A stretch of 8,306 nt of DNA, from NCBI GenBank assembly GCA_021793055.1, contig JAJYTL010000135.1, forward strand, positions 1-8,306. The letters are read 5' to 3'. Below are positions 1-5,445 of this stretch, piece by piece. Made by a program: the position numbers and the translations under genes. The notes under the pieces are model-generated. The model had not been told where the DNA came from, did no database searches, and saw nothing but the letters and a program-made list of their open reading frames with translations. Positions within the stretch are counted from its first letter, which is position 1. Each line of letters opens with the position of its first letter. The stretch is from Pseudomonadota bacterium. Its GTDB lineage: Bacteria > Pseudomonadota > Alphaproteobacteria > Ferrovibrionales > Ferrovibrionaceae.

Positions 1-198
1 GTCGAGCCCCGCGCAAAACGCCCGCCCGGCCCCGGTCAGAATGAGCACCCGCACCTCGGGATCGTCGCTCAAGCCTTCGATCGCGGCGGCAAATTCGTTG
101 CGGAGCTCGCGGGAAAGTGCGTTCATCGCCTGCGGGCGGTTGAGGGTGACGATCGCGTAACCTTTCGCCCGCTCAAGCAATATGACAGGTTCTGCCAC
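1..198 (-). CDS. Enoyl-CoA hydratase/isomerase (crotonase) family protein, N-terminal part
   Basis: The reverse strand from 198 to the left edge reads 66 codons without a stop, starting MAEPVILLERAKGYAIVTLN. It then has the family-typical stretches LNRPQAMNAL (residues 19-28) and GAGRAFCAGLD (56-66). The second is the first half of the crotonase CoA/oxyanion-hole signature. Crotonases hydrate or isomerise acyl-CoA thioesters in the cytoplasm, and the exact substrate cannot be read from this fragment. The start is GTG at 198, chosen because the crotonase N-terminus begins there and a strong GGAGGGG ribosome site (about 202-207) sits just upstream. An ATG at 209 is in another frame. The gene lies 69 bp downstream of the quinone oxidoreductase on the same strand, so it may be cotranscribed. 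About three quarters of the usual 250-270 residues are outside the window. Confidence 0.9.
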   Translation of the reverse strand, partial: MAEPVILLERAKGYAIVTLNRPQAMNALSRELRNEFAAAIEGLSDDPEVRVLILTGAGRAFCAGLD

Positions 199-228
199 GT
201 CCCCTCCATAATCGGCATCGGGATCGGA

Positions 229-252
229 TCGGCCCGAAGCGTTTCGAGCCGA
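229..252 (-). other. Intergenic stem-loop between oxidoreductase and enoyl-CoA hydratase genes
   Basis: The arms tcggcccgaa (229-238) and ttcgagccga (243-252) pair over 10 positions with one mismatch around a GCGT loop. It lies in the 69-bp gap between two same-strand genes. No T-run follows on the minus strand, so it is not a standard intrinsic terminator. It could stabilise an mRNA end or separate expression of the two genes. The pairing is seen directly and the function is a guess. Confidence 0.4.
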
Positions 253-267
253 CCCGAATGCACCAGC

Positions 268-1269
268 TTACATGGTGAGGAGGATCTTCCCGATATATTT
301 GCCGCTTTCCATCAGGGCATGCGCTTTCGGCGCCTCCTTGTAGGGAAATTTTGCGGCAATGACCGGCTTCACCTTGCCCTGCTCGATCAGCGGCCAGACT
401 TGGCGATGGACGACGCCCGCGAGCGCCGCCTTCTGCTCCACCGTTCGCGGGCGCAAGGTCGATCCGGTAATGGTCACCCGCTTCGCCATCATCGCCATGA
501 AGTCGAGCGTGATCTTGGAACCGTTGAGGAAGGAGATATAGACCAGACGGCCTTCCAGGGTCAGCAGTCCGACATTCTTCGGCAGGTAGTCGCCGCCGAC
601 CATGTCGAGAATGACGTCAACGCCGCGCCCGCCACTCTCCTTCTGCACCACCTCGACAAAATCCTCGTTGCGGTAGTTGATCGCGCGCGTCGCGCCGAGC
701 GCCTCGCAGGCGCGGCATTTCTCGTCGCTCCCCGCGGTGGCGAAGACCTGCCGGGCGCCGAGATGGCGCGCAAGCTGGATCGCCGTCGTGCCGATGCCGC
801 TCGAACCGCCGTGGATCAGGATCGATTCGCCGGCCTGCAGGCGGCCGCGCTCGTAGACGTTGGTCCATACCGTGAAGGCGGTTTCCGGCAGCGCGGCGGC
901 ATCGACCAGGCTGACACCCTTCGGGACCGGAAGCGTGTGCACCCCCCAGGCGACGCAATGGCTGGCGTAGCCGCCGCCCGTGACCAAGGCGCAGACCTCG
1001 TCGCCGACCTTGAAGCGCGTGACGTCCGGGCCGACGGCCGCGATGCGGCCGGAAACTTCGAGCCCTGGAATATCCGACGCGCCGGCCGGCGGCGGATACG
1101 TGCCCTGGCGCTGCATGACGTCGCCGCGGTTGAGGCCGGCGGCCGCGACCTCGATCACGACCTCGCCGGCGCCGGGCGGCAGCAACGGGCGCTCCACCGG
1201 TTTTAGGATCTCGGGTCCGCCCACGCCGCTGATCTCGATAGCCGTCATCTTTGTCGGTAACGCACTCAT
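268..1269 (-). CDS. NAD(P)H:quinone oxidoreductase, zinc-independent MDR family (PIG3/TP53I3-like)
   Basis: This 333-residue protein has the normal length for a quinone oxidoreductase-type medium-chain reductase. Residues 44-80 (AGLNRGDVMQRQGTYPPPAG, then IPGLEVSGRIAAVG) match the N-terminal GroES-like domain of the PIG3/TP53I3 branch. GGGYASHCVA follows at 98-107. The Rossmann dinucleotide-binding loop is at 153-167 (HGGSSGIGTTAIQLA), with FATAGSDEKCRACEALGA after it. No catalytic or structural zinc cysteine set is apparent, as expected for the quinone-reductase group. It probably uses NAD(P)H to reduce a quinone or an enone/enoyl substrate in the cytoplasm. The start at 1269 has GAGAGG about 8 bases upstream. 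An in-frame ATG at 1335 adds 22 residues unlike the family, and an internal ATG (residue 8, MTAIEISG) is a possible alternative start. It lies between the BKACE and crotonase genes on the same strand, which suggests acyl or keto-acid metabolism. Confidence 0.9.
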   Translation of the reverse strand: MSALPTKMTAIEISGVGGPEILKPVERPLLPPGAGEVVIEVAAAGLNRGDVMQRQGTYPPPAGASDIPGLEVSGRIAAVGPDVTRFKVGDEVCALVTGGGYASHCVAWGVHTLPVPKGVSLVDAAALPETAFTVWTNVYERGRLQAGESILIHGGSSGIGTTAIQLARHLGARQVFATAGSDEKCRACEALGATRAINYRNEDFVEVVQKESGGRGVDVILDMVGGDYLPKNVGLLTLEGRLVYISFLNGSKITLDFMAMMAKRVTITGSTLRPRTVEQKAALAGVVHRQVWPLIEQGKVKPVIAAKFPYKEAPKAHALMESGKYIGKILLTM

Positions 1270-1336
1270 ATCTTCATCCTCTCTGCCGGTCCCCTCGGCC
1301 GGCGGCTTGCTGCAAACAAAAAGGCTCAATAGCAAT

Positions 1337-1361
1337 GTCGCGCCGGCGGACGCGGCGCGAC
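1337..1361 (-). other. Perfect 9-bp hairpin between BKACE and oxidoreductase genes
   Basis: GTCGCGCCG (1337-1345) is perfectly complementary to CGGCGCGAC (1353-1361) around a 7-base loop. On the minus strand it begins 19 bases after the BKACE stop. A TTTTT run occurs only about 13-15 bases beyond the stem, too far for a textbook intrinsic terminator. It may be a weak terminator, an attenuator, or a 3'-end stabiliser that lowers expression of the oxidoreductase relative to the BKACE gene. Confidence 0.45.
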
Positions 1362-1379
1362 GGCCCCGATGTCCCGACC

Positions 1380-2243
1380 TCAGCGCAGGTGCATGATCTT
1401 GCGCGCTTCCGCCGGGCTCGCGATGTCGCGGCCGACCTCCCGCGCGTAACGCACGAGGGTCTCGATCAGGGGACCGTTCGACGTCACCTTGACGCCATCC
1501 GGCAGATAGAAGGTGTCCTCGAGGCCGGTGCGAAGCTGGCCGCCAAGTTCGGCCGCACGGCGGTGCAAGGGCCAGATATTGGCGCGGCCGATCGCGGTGA
1601 CCTGCCAGTTCGCGCCGGTCATGGCGAGCTTCGTCAGGATCGGCAGCAGATCGGGATCGGCCGGCATGCCGGATTCGACGCCCATGACGAAATTATATTC
1701 GACGTCGCCCCTGTACATCCCGGTCTTGATATACATCTCGACACAACGCACGATGCCGACATCAAAACATTCGAACTCCGGCAACGCCCCGGTCTCGGCC
1801 ATGACATCGAGAAAGGCGCCGACCTTTTCCACCGGATTGTCGAAAAGCAGCGGCGGCCAGGCCCAGGTGCCGTCGGACCTAGCCTTGAGATAGTTCAGCG
1901 ACCCCGCGTTGCAGGCGGCGATTTCAGGCCGGATCTTTCGCATGCAGGCCAAGGGCCCGGCATAATCCGGGCCGACCACCCCGGTCGACTGGTTGATGAT
2001 GACGCCGGGGCAAGCGGCGCGGATCGCTGCGATCACCTCGGCCGCAACCTCGGGCGCCCAGGACGGGAGATGCCCCTTGCCTGGCTCCTGGCGGCGAAAA
2101 TGAACGTGCATCACCGCGGCGCCAGCGTCGTAGGCAGCCCTGGCCTCGCGCGCCATTTCCTCCGGCGTGACCGGCACATGATGCTGTTTCGGATCGGTCA
2201 AAACGCCGGTCAAGGCGCAGGTCACCACCGCCTTCTCGCCCAT
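1380..2243 (-). CDS. 3-keto-5-aminohexanoate cleavage enzyme family protein (BKACE, DUF849)
   Basis: This 287-residue protein belongs to the beta-keto acid cleavage enzymes. These Zn-dependent TIM barrels condense a beta-keto acid with acetyl-CoA to give acetoacetate and a new acyl-CoA. Visible features are ALTGVLTDPKQH (residues 10-21), VPVTPEEMAREA (23-34), the metal-binding MHVHFR with H46 and H48, NQSTG (84-88), and R238 with E242 and D243 in LRTGLEDTFYLPDG. These correspond to the Kce zinc ligands H46, H48 and E230, and to R226 and D231. The position of Kce Glu14 is Val here, so the substrate probably differs from 3-keto-5-aminohexanoate. The start at 2243 has GGGAGGAA about 5 bases upstream. 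The oxidoreductase gene begins 110 bp downstream on the same strand, suggesting one catabolic unit. The family assignment is firm and the substrate is unknown. Confidence 0.92.
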   Translation of the reverse strand: MGEKAVVTCALTGVLTDPKQHHVPVTPEEMAREARAAYDAGAAVMHVHFRRQEPGKGHLPSWAPEVAAEVIAAIRAACPGVIINQSTGVVGPDYAGPLACMRKIRPEIAACNAGSLNYLKARSDGTWAWPPLLFDNPVEKVGAFLDVMAETGALPEFECFDVGIVRCVEMYIKTGMYRGDVEYNFVMGVESGMPADPDLLPILTKLAMTGANWQVTAIGRANIWPLHRRAAELGGQLRTGLEDTFYLPDGVKVTSNGPLIETLVRYAREVGRDIASPAEARKIMHLR

Positions 2244-2315
2244 CCATTCCTCCCCGGTTTAGCCGCCGCGCGGCCGATTCCCACCTTGGCCATCCAGGCC
2301 GGCAAAACCAAAATC

Positions 2316-2344
2316 AATATAGCGCAAACTCTTCCGCTTATCAC
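2316..2344 (-). promoter_or_regulatory. Candidate sigma70-type promoter for the BKACE gene
   Basis: On the minus strand a -35-like GTGATA (2344-2339) is followed after 17 bases by TATATT (2321-2316), which matches TATAAT in five of six positions. This predicts a transcript starting near 2309 and a leader of about 65 bases before the ATG at 2243. It lies in the AT-rich patch of the divergent region. This is by eye only. Confidence 0.35.
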
Positions 2345-2355
2345 CACAATATGAA

Positions 2356-2376
2356 TGCCAATCTCATAATCTGGCA
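2356..2376. promoter_or_regulatory. Inverted repeat TGCCA-N11-TGGCA, candidate operator
   Basis: TGCCA at 2356-2360 and TGGCA at 2372-2376 form a symmetric pair around an 11-base AT-rich centre. Some further symmetry extends outward. It is centred about 57 bases upstream of the predicted BKACE transcription start, a place where an activator could bind. I do not recognise the regulator family. Confidence 0.3.
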
Positions 2377-2486
2377 ATTTAACACCATCTAAGTCGGTAG
2401 TCGGCCGTCGCAGCGGCGACCACGAGGCAAGCCGCCAGCTCCGCGGATTTACGTCCCTCGCTTGGGTCGCCGCCCGCCGCTTCCCG

Positions 2487-2500
2487 TTGACCCACATCAA
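2487..2500 (+). promoter_or_regulatory. FNR/FixK/DNR-type box upstream of the PRPP synthetase operon
   Basis: TTGACCCACATCAA fits the Crp/Fnr-family operator TTGAY-N4-ATCAA. In alphaproteobacteria such sites are bound by FNR/FnrN, FixK or DNR proteins, which respond to low oxygen, redox state or NO. The box ends 52 bases before the ATG at 2553. With the centre (2493.5) at -41.5, the class II activator position, transcription would start near 2535. A weak -10-like TTTGTT lies at 2523-2528, and an 18-base leader would contain GGGAG. The sequence match and geometry are seen directly. Which regulator binds is inference. Confidence 0.65.
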
Positions 2501-2552
2501 TGCCCGGGCCGCGCCAGCGGCGTTTGTTGAGACACGGTTTCGGGAGCGTCCC

Positions 2553-3515
2553 ATGTCCCACGGTCCTCTTGCCCTTTTCACCCTCTCATCGAGCGCGGAC
2601 TACGCCAAGCGGGTTTCGCAATTTCTCGAGGCGCCGCTCTATCCGATCGAGGAACGCGCCTTCGAGGACGGCGAGCACAAGATCCGTCCGCTGGTCTCGG
2701 TCGAGGGCGCCGATGCCTTCGTCATCCACGCGCTCCACGGCGACGGCAAAGAGAGCATCAACGATAAGCTGTGCCGGATGCTGTTTCTCATCGGCACGCT
2801 CAAGGACCACGGTGCCGCGCGGGTGACCGCCGTTTTGCCCTATCTCTGCTATGCGCGAAAGGACCGCCGCACGCAGCCGCACGACCCGGTCACCTCGCGC
2901 TATGTGGCGGCGCTTTTCGAGGCCGTCGGCACGGATCGCGTTTTCGCCGTGGAGGTGCATAACGTCGCCGCCTTCGAGAACGCCTTCAACCGCCCGGCGC
3001 TGCATATCGAAACCGGCACCATCTTCGCCGAGCACTTCGCGGCCCTCGCGCGCAAGGAGCGGATCGTGGTGGTGTCGCCGGACGCCGGCGGCGTCAAACG
3101 CGCCGAACGCTTCCGTCGTGCCCTGGAGAGCGCCTCGCCCAATGCCATCGACAACGCCTTCATCGAGAAGTATCGCGCTGGCGGCGTGGTTTCGGGCGGC
3201 GCGCTGGTCGGCTCGGTCCAAGGCAAGACCGCGATTGTTATCGACGATCTGATCAGCACCGGCGGGACGCTGCTGCGTGCTGCCCGGGCCTGCCGCGCCG
3301 CCGGTGCCGCGCGCGTCTTCGCCGCCGCGGCGCACGGCCTATTCGTCGGCGGCGCATCGGAACTCTTTGCTGGCACGGAATTCGACGGATTCGCCGTCGC
3401 CGACACGGTGCCGATCGGCGAGCAAGTGATTCGCGCGGCCGGCGACCGGCTCGCCATCGTGGAATCGGCCGCGCTTGTCGGCAGCGCGATCGCCAAAGCG
3501 CATGGCGGCGCCTGA
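2553..3515 (+). CDS. Ribose-phosphate pyrophosphokinase (PRPP synthetase), divergent accessory type
   Basis: The 320-residue product has the length and architecture of PRPP synthetases: two phosphoribosyltransferase-type domains that make PRPP from ribose 5-phosphate and ATP. Visible motifs are FEDGEHKIRP (37-46), the ATP-binding segment YARKDRRTQPHDPVTSRYVA (100-119), VEVHN with H136 (the metal-binding DLHA in classical enzymes), SPDAGGVKRA (175-184), EKYR with K206 and R208 in the flexible-loop region (classical KRR), and the PRPP-binding loop VIDDLISTGGTL (229-240). The motif variants suggest a sister family of the housekeeping Prs rather than Prs itself. The start at 2553 is preceded by CGGGAG. 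An upstream in-frame TTG at 2487 lies inside the FNR-like box and is unlikely. The gene heads a four-gene unit that includes a phosphoribosyltransferase, so PRPP made here may feed that enzyme. Confidence 0.9.
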   Translation: MSHGPLALFTLSSSADYAKRVSQFLEAPLYPIEERAFEDGEHKIRPLVSVEGADAFVIHALHGDGKESINDKLCRMLFLIGTLKDHGAARVTAVLPYLCYARKDRRTQPHDPVTSRYVAALFEAVGTDRVFAVEVHNVAAFENAFNRPALHIETGTIFAEHFAALARKERIVVVSPDAGGVKRAERFRRALESASPNAIDNAFIEKYRAGGVVSGGALVGSVQGKTAIVIDDLISTGGTLLRAARACRAAGAARVFAAAAHGLFVGGASELFAGTEFDGFAVADTVPIGEQVIRAAGDRLAIVESAALVGSAIAKAHGGA

Positions 3516-3531
3516 AGGCCTCGACCCGTCC

Positions 3532-4197
3532 ATGAGGGAGGAATTTCGCCAAGACCCACCGACCGAGATCGGTATCCCGCCGTTCGGGCTACCGGGTTCT
3601 CTGGGCTTTCCGAAGGGCCGGCCGCTCGGTCTCGTGATCTTCGCCCATGGCAGCGGCAGCAGCCGCTTCAGCCCACGCAACAACATGGTCGCGGCCGCGC
3701 TGCGAGAGGCGGGCCTCGCGACCCTCCTGTTCGATCTTCTGACCGAACGCGAAGCGGAAGACCGCGCCAATGTCTTCGATATTCCACTGCTCGCCGAACG
3801 GCTCGTCGCCGCCGCCGCTTGGGCCACGGCCAACGCCGCAATTACCGCCTTGCCCGCCGGCTTCTTCGGCGCCAGCACCGGCGCCGCCGCGGCGCTGCTT
3901 GCCGCAGCCAAGCCCGGCAGCCGGGTCCGCGCGGTCGTGTCGCGCGGCGGCCGGCCAGATCTTGCCGGCAGCGCGCTCCCCGAAGTCAAGGCCCCGACGC
4001 TGCTCATCGTCGGCGGCGACGACCATGTGGTCCTGCAATTGAATCGCGACGCGCTGGCGCAGATGCGCTGCGAGCGGCGCCTCGAAGTGATCCCCGGCGC
4101 GACGCACCTCTTCGAGGAGCTTGGCACGCTCGAACTGGTGGTCGATCTGGCGCGGGCGTGGTTCCTGCGCCACCTCGCCATCCGCCCCGGAGCCTGA
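3532..4197 (+). CDS. Dienelactone hydrolase-like alpha/beta hydrolase
   Basis: This 221-residue protein is a single-domain alpha/beta hydrolase. The oxyanion region is VIFAHGSGSSRFSPRNN (residues 35-51). The nucleophile elbow is GASTG with S115 (113-117). The acid is probably D163 or D164 in LLIVGGDDHVV, and H192 in PGATHLFEE completes the triad. The HGSGSSRxSPRN pattern is typical of the dienelactone-hydrolase-like proteins found beside phosphoribosyltransferases in stress loci. No signal peptide is seen, so it is probably cytoplasmic. The substrate is unknown. I chose ATG 3532 because relatives usually begin MREE close to the first strand, but its ribosome site is weak (GAAGG at 3514-3518). 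ATG 3502, overlapping the upstream stop by 14 bases, is an alternative. It sits 16 bp after the PRPP synthetase and 4 bp before the phosphoribosyltransferase, so cotranscription is very likely. Confidence 0.88.
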   Translation: MREEFRQDPPTEIGIPPFGLPGSLGFPKGRPLGLVIFAHGSGSSRFSPRNNMVAAALREAGLATLLFDLLTEREAEDRANVFDIPLLAERLVAAAAWATANAAITALPAGFFGASTGAAAALLAAAKPGSRVRAVVSRGGRPDLAGSALPEVKAPTLLIVGGDDHVVLQLNRDALAQMRCERRLEVIPGATHLFEELGTLELVVDLARAWFLRHLAIRPGA

Positions 4198-4201
4198 GGC
4201 C

Positions 4202-4876
4202 ATGGGCTTCGCCAACCGGAAGCAAGCCGGCGAGCAGCTCGCCGCGCGGCTTGCGCGCTTCAAGACCGCGGATCCGGTCATCCTGGCCCTGCCGAGGGGT
4301 GGCGTTCCGGTCGGCTTTGAGATCGCGACGCGGCTCGAAGCCCCTCTCGACGTGGTTCTGGTGCGCAAGATCGGTCACCCGCTTTCGCCCGAGCTTGCGG
4401 TCGGCGCCATCGCCGAAGGCTGCACGATCGAACCGCTGATCGACGAGGCGATGGTCGCCGGCTTCGGCGTTTCCAAGGCCTACCTGGAGAGCGAGATCGC
4501 GCGTCAGAAGGAAGAGATCGCTCGCCGTCGCCAATCCTATTTCCGTGACCGGCCGCCGGTGCCGATTCGCGGCCGCACCGCCATCGTGGTGGATGATGGC
4601 ATCGCCACCGGCGCCACCATGCGGGCGGCGCTTCGCGCCGTGCGCCAGCAAGGTCCGGCAAGCCTGGTCCTCGCTGTGCCGGTCGCCCCGGCCGGCACGA
4701 TCACGGCGCTAAAGCGTGAAGTGGATGAGGTCATCTGCCTCGACACGCCGGAGGATTTTCAGGCCGTGGGCTGCTTCTACGTCGATTTTCGCGCGGTCGA
4801 GGACGAAACCGTGATCGATCTTCTCGACCGCGCGGCGAAACGGCACCGCGCCGCGACGCCATCGCCGCCGCCCTAA
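4202..4876 (+). CDS. Phosphoribosyltransferase family protein
   Basis: This 224-residue protein carries a type I phosphoribosyltransferase domain. The N-terminal part is FANRKQAGEQLAARL, then VILALPRGGVPVGFEIA (27-43) and LDVVLVRKIGHP (49-60). The PRPP-binding loop VVDDGIATGATM is at 129-140, followed by VLAVPVAPAG (156-165). This LPRGG/RKIGHP subfamily is widespread in bacteria, often fused to or next to a dienelactone-hydrolase-like domain, as here. Its acceptor base or other substrate is not established to my knowledge, so purine or pyrimidine salvage should not be assumed. The charged segment 93-115 may be a helical hood. The start at 4202 has GAGG (4196-4199) overlapping the end of the hydrolase gene. 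The 4-bp gap implies translational coupling. The PRPP synthetase two genes upstream is an obvious source of its cosubstrate. Confidence 0.92.
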   Translation: MGFANRKQAGEQLAARLARFKTADPVILALPRGGVPVGFEIATRLEAPLDVVLVRKIGHPLSPELAVGAIAEGCTIEPLIDEAMVAGFGVSKAYLESEIARQKEEIARRRQSYFRDRPPVPIRGRTAIVVDDGIATGATMRAALRAVRQQGPASLVLAVPVAPAGTITALKREVDEVICLDTPEDFQAVGCFYVDFRAVEDETVIDLLDRAAKRHRAATPSPPP

Positions 4877-4941
4877 GTCGGTGCCGATCCGACGCCTCCA
4901 CCCGACCCGAGCCTCGGTCCCTCGCAGCGGAGAATGTAACG

Positions 4942-5445
4942 ATGTCGATACGGAATTCAGCAAAACCCCACTCTTCCGCGCCGCGGCAATGGAAAATTAC
5001 CGGCGCCGACCTCGACGCCATGCCGAGTGGCCTGCGTCGAGCCCTGTTGCGCTACCTGGGCGAAAGAACCGCGCCGCCCAAGGTCCTGACTAAAGACACA
5101 CCGCTGGATCGGAAGAAGACCGCCGCCCTTTTGCGCGAGGTCAGCTTCGATCGATCGGGGCGGTCCTTGCGCAGGCTCCTCGACTGTTTTGCGCGCCCGG
5201 AACCGCCGACCCGTCGCGAACTGGCCCAAGCGCTGCCGGTGAAAGAGCGCGACAAGCTCGGCCGCCACCTCGCCAAGCTGAACCACCTGAGCGCCAGGGC
5301 CACGGGCGATTCCAATTCGCGCCTTTGGCACTATCGCCGGGCTGAGGGCCGCTACACTACCCACCCATCGACGCGGAAATGGCTGCGCCAACTGCTGCCC
5401 GGACTCGAACACGCCGGGGAACACGAGGAACCGCTTTGGGACTAA
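4942..5445 (+). CDS. Hypothetical basic 167-residue protein
   Basis: I do not recognise this family. The product is 167 residues, basic, and has no signal peptide or membrane segment. It opens with a polar tail (1-16), then WKITGADLDAMPSGLRRALL. The middle (about 45-110) is rich in Lys, Arg and Leu with likely helices (RKKTAALLREV, RSLRRLLDCF, RRELAQALP, DKLGRHLAKLNHL). The C-terminal part has SRLWHYRRAEGRYTTHPSTRKWLRQLL. Such composition could suit a nucleic-acid-binding helical or winged-helix fold, but no motif proves it. GGAGA (4929-4933) lies 8 bases before the ATG. It is 65 bp after the phosphoribosyltransferase on the same strand, so it is probably the last gene of the unit. Its TAA stop overlaps the stop of the convergent gene. 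Coding status rests on the ribosome site, length and position. Confidence 0.7.
   Translation: MSIRNSAKPHSSAPRQWKITGADLDAMPSGLRRALLRYLGERTAPPKVLTKDTPLDRKKTAALLREVSFDRSGRSLRRLLDCFARPEPPTRRELAQALPVKERDKLGRHLAKLNHLSARATGDSNSRLWHYRRAEGRYTTHPSTRKWLRQLLPGLEHAGEHEEPLWD

Larger units (their letters stand above)
2244..2552. other. 309-bp divergent intergenic region between BKACE and PRPP synthetase genes
   Basis: No convincing gene is seen here. The BKACE-side ribosome site is at about 2247-2256. An AT-rich patch covers 2311-2400 (34 of 90 bases G or C by my count) and holds a candidate minus-strand promoter and an inverted repeat. The 2401-2480 part is GC-rich and contains a small GTCGC/GCGAC hairpin near 2406-2420. 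The last part holds the FNR/FixK-like box and leader of the PRPP synthetase gene. Confidence 0.6.

Noticed and set aside
319..1206. Long open frame on the plus strand (295 codons)
   Set aside because: It is antisense to the quinone oxidoreductase, whose protein matches a known family throughout. The plus frame gives an Arg/Asp-rich sequence with no recognisable motif, as expected from GC-rich third-position bias.
1269..1335. Upstream in-frame start adding 22 residues to the quinone oxidoreductase
   Set aside because: The extra residues do not resemble the family N-terminus, and the 1269 ATG has a GAGAGG ribosome site at good spacing.
1316..1336. T-run on the minus strand after the 1337-1361 hairpin as an intrinsic terminator
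   Set aside because: The TTTTT lies about 13-15 bases beyond the stem instead of directly after it, so it does not meet the usual terminator pattern.
1251..2354. Long open frame on the plus strand (367 codons)
   Set aside because: It is antisense to the BKACE gene and continues into the intergenic region. The product resembles no family and is a composition shadow.
2346..2361. Sigma54-like TTGGCATTCATATTGT on the minus strand upstream of the BKACE gene
   Set aside because: The -24 half (TTGGCA) fits, but the -12 GC is GT and several other positions fail. The nearby sigma70-like pair is at least as good, so I do not list it as a promoter.
3339..4368. Long minus-strand open frames opposite the hydrolase and phosphoribosyltransferase
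   Set aside because: The plus-strand proteins have intact catalytic and PRPP-binding motifs and coupled ribosome sites. The minus frames show no domain.
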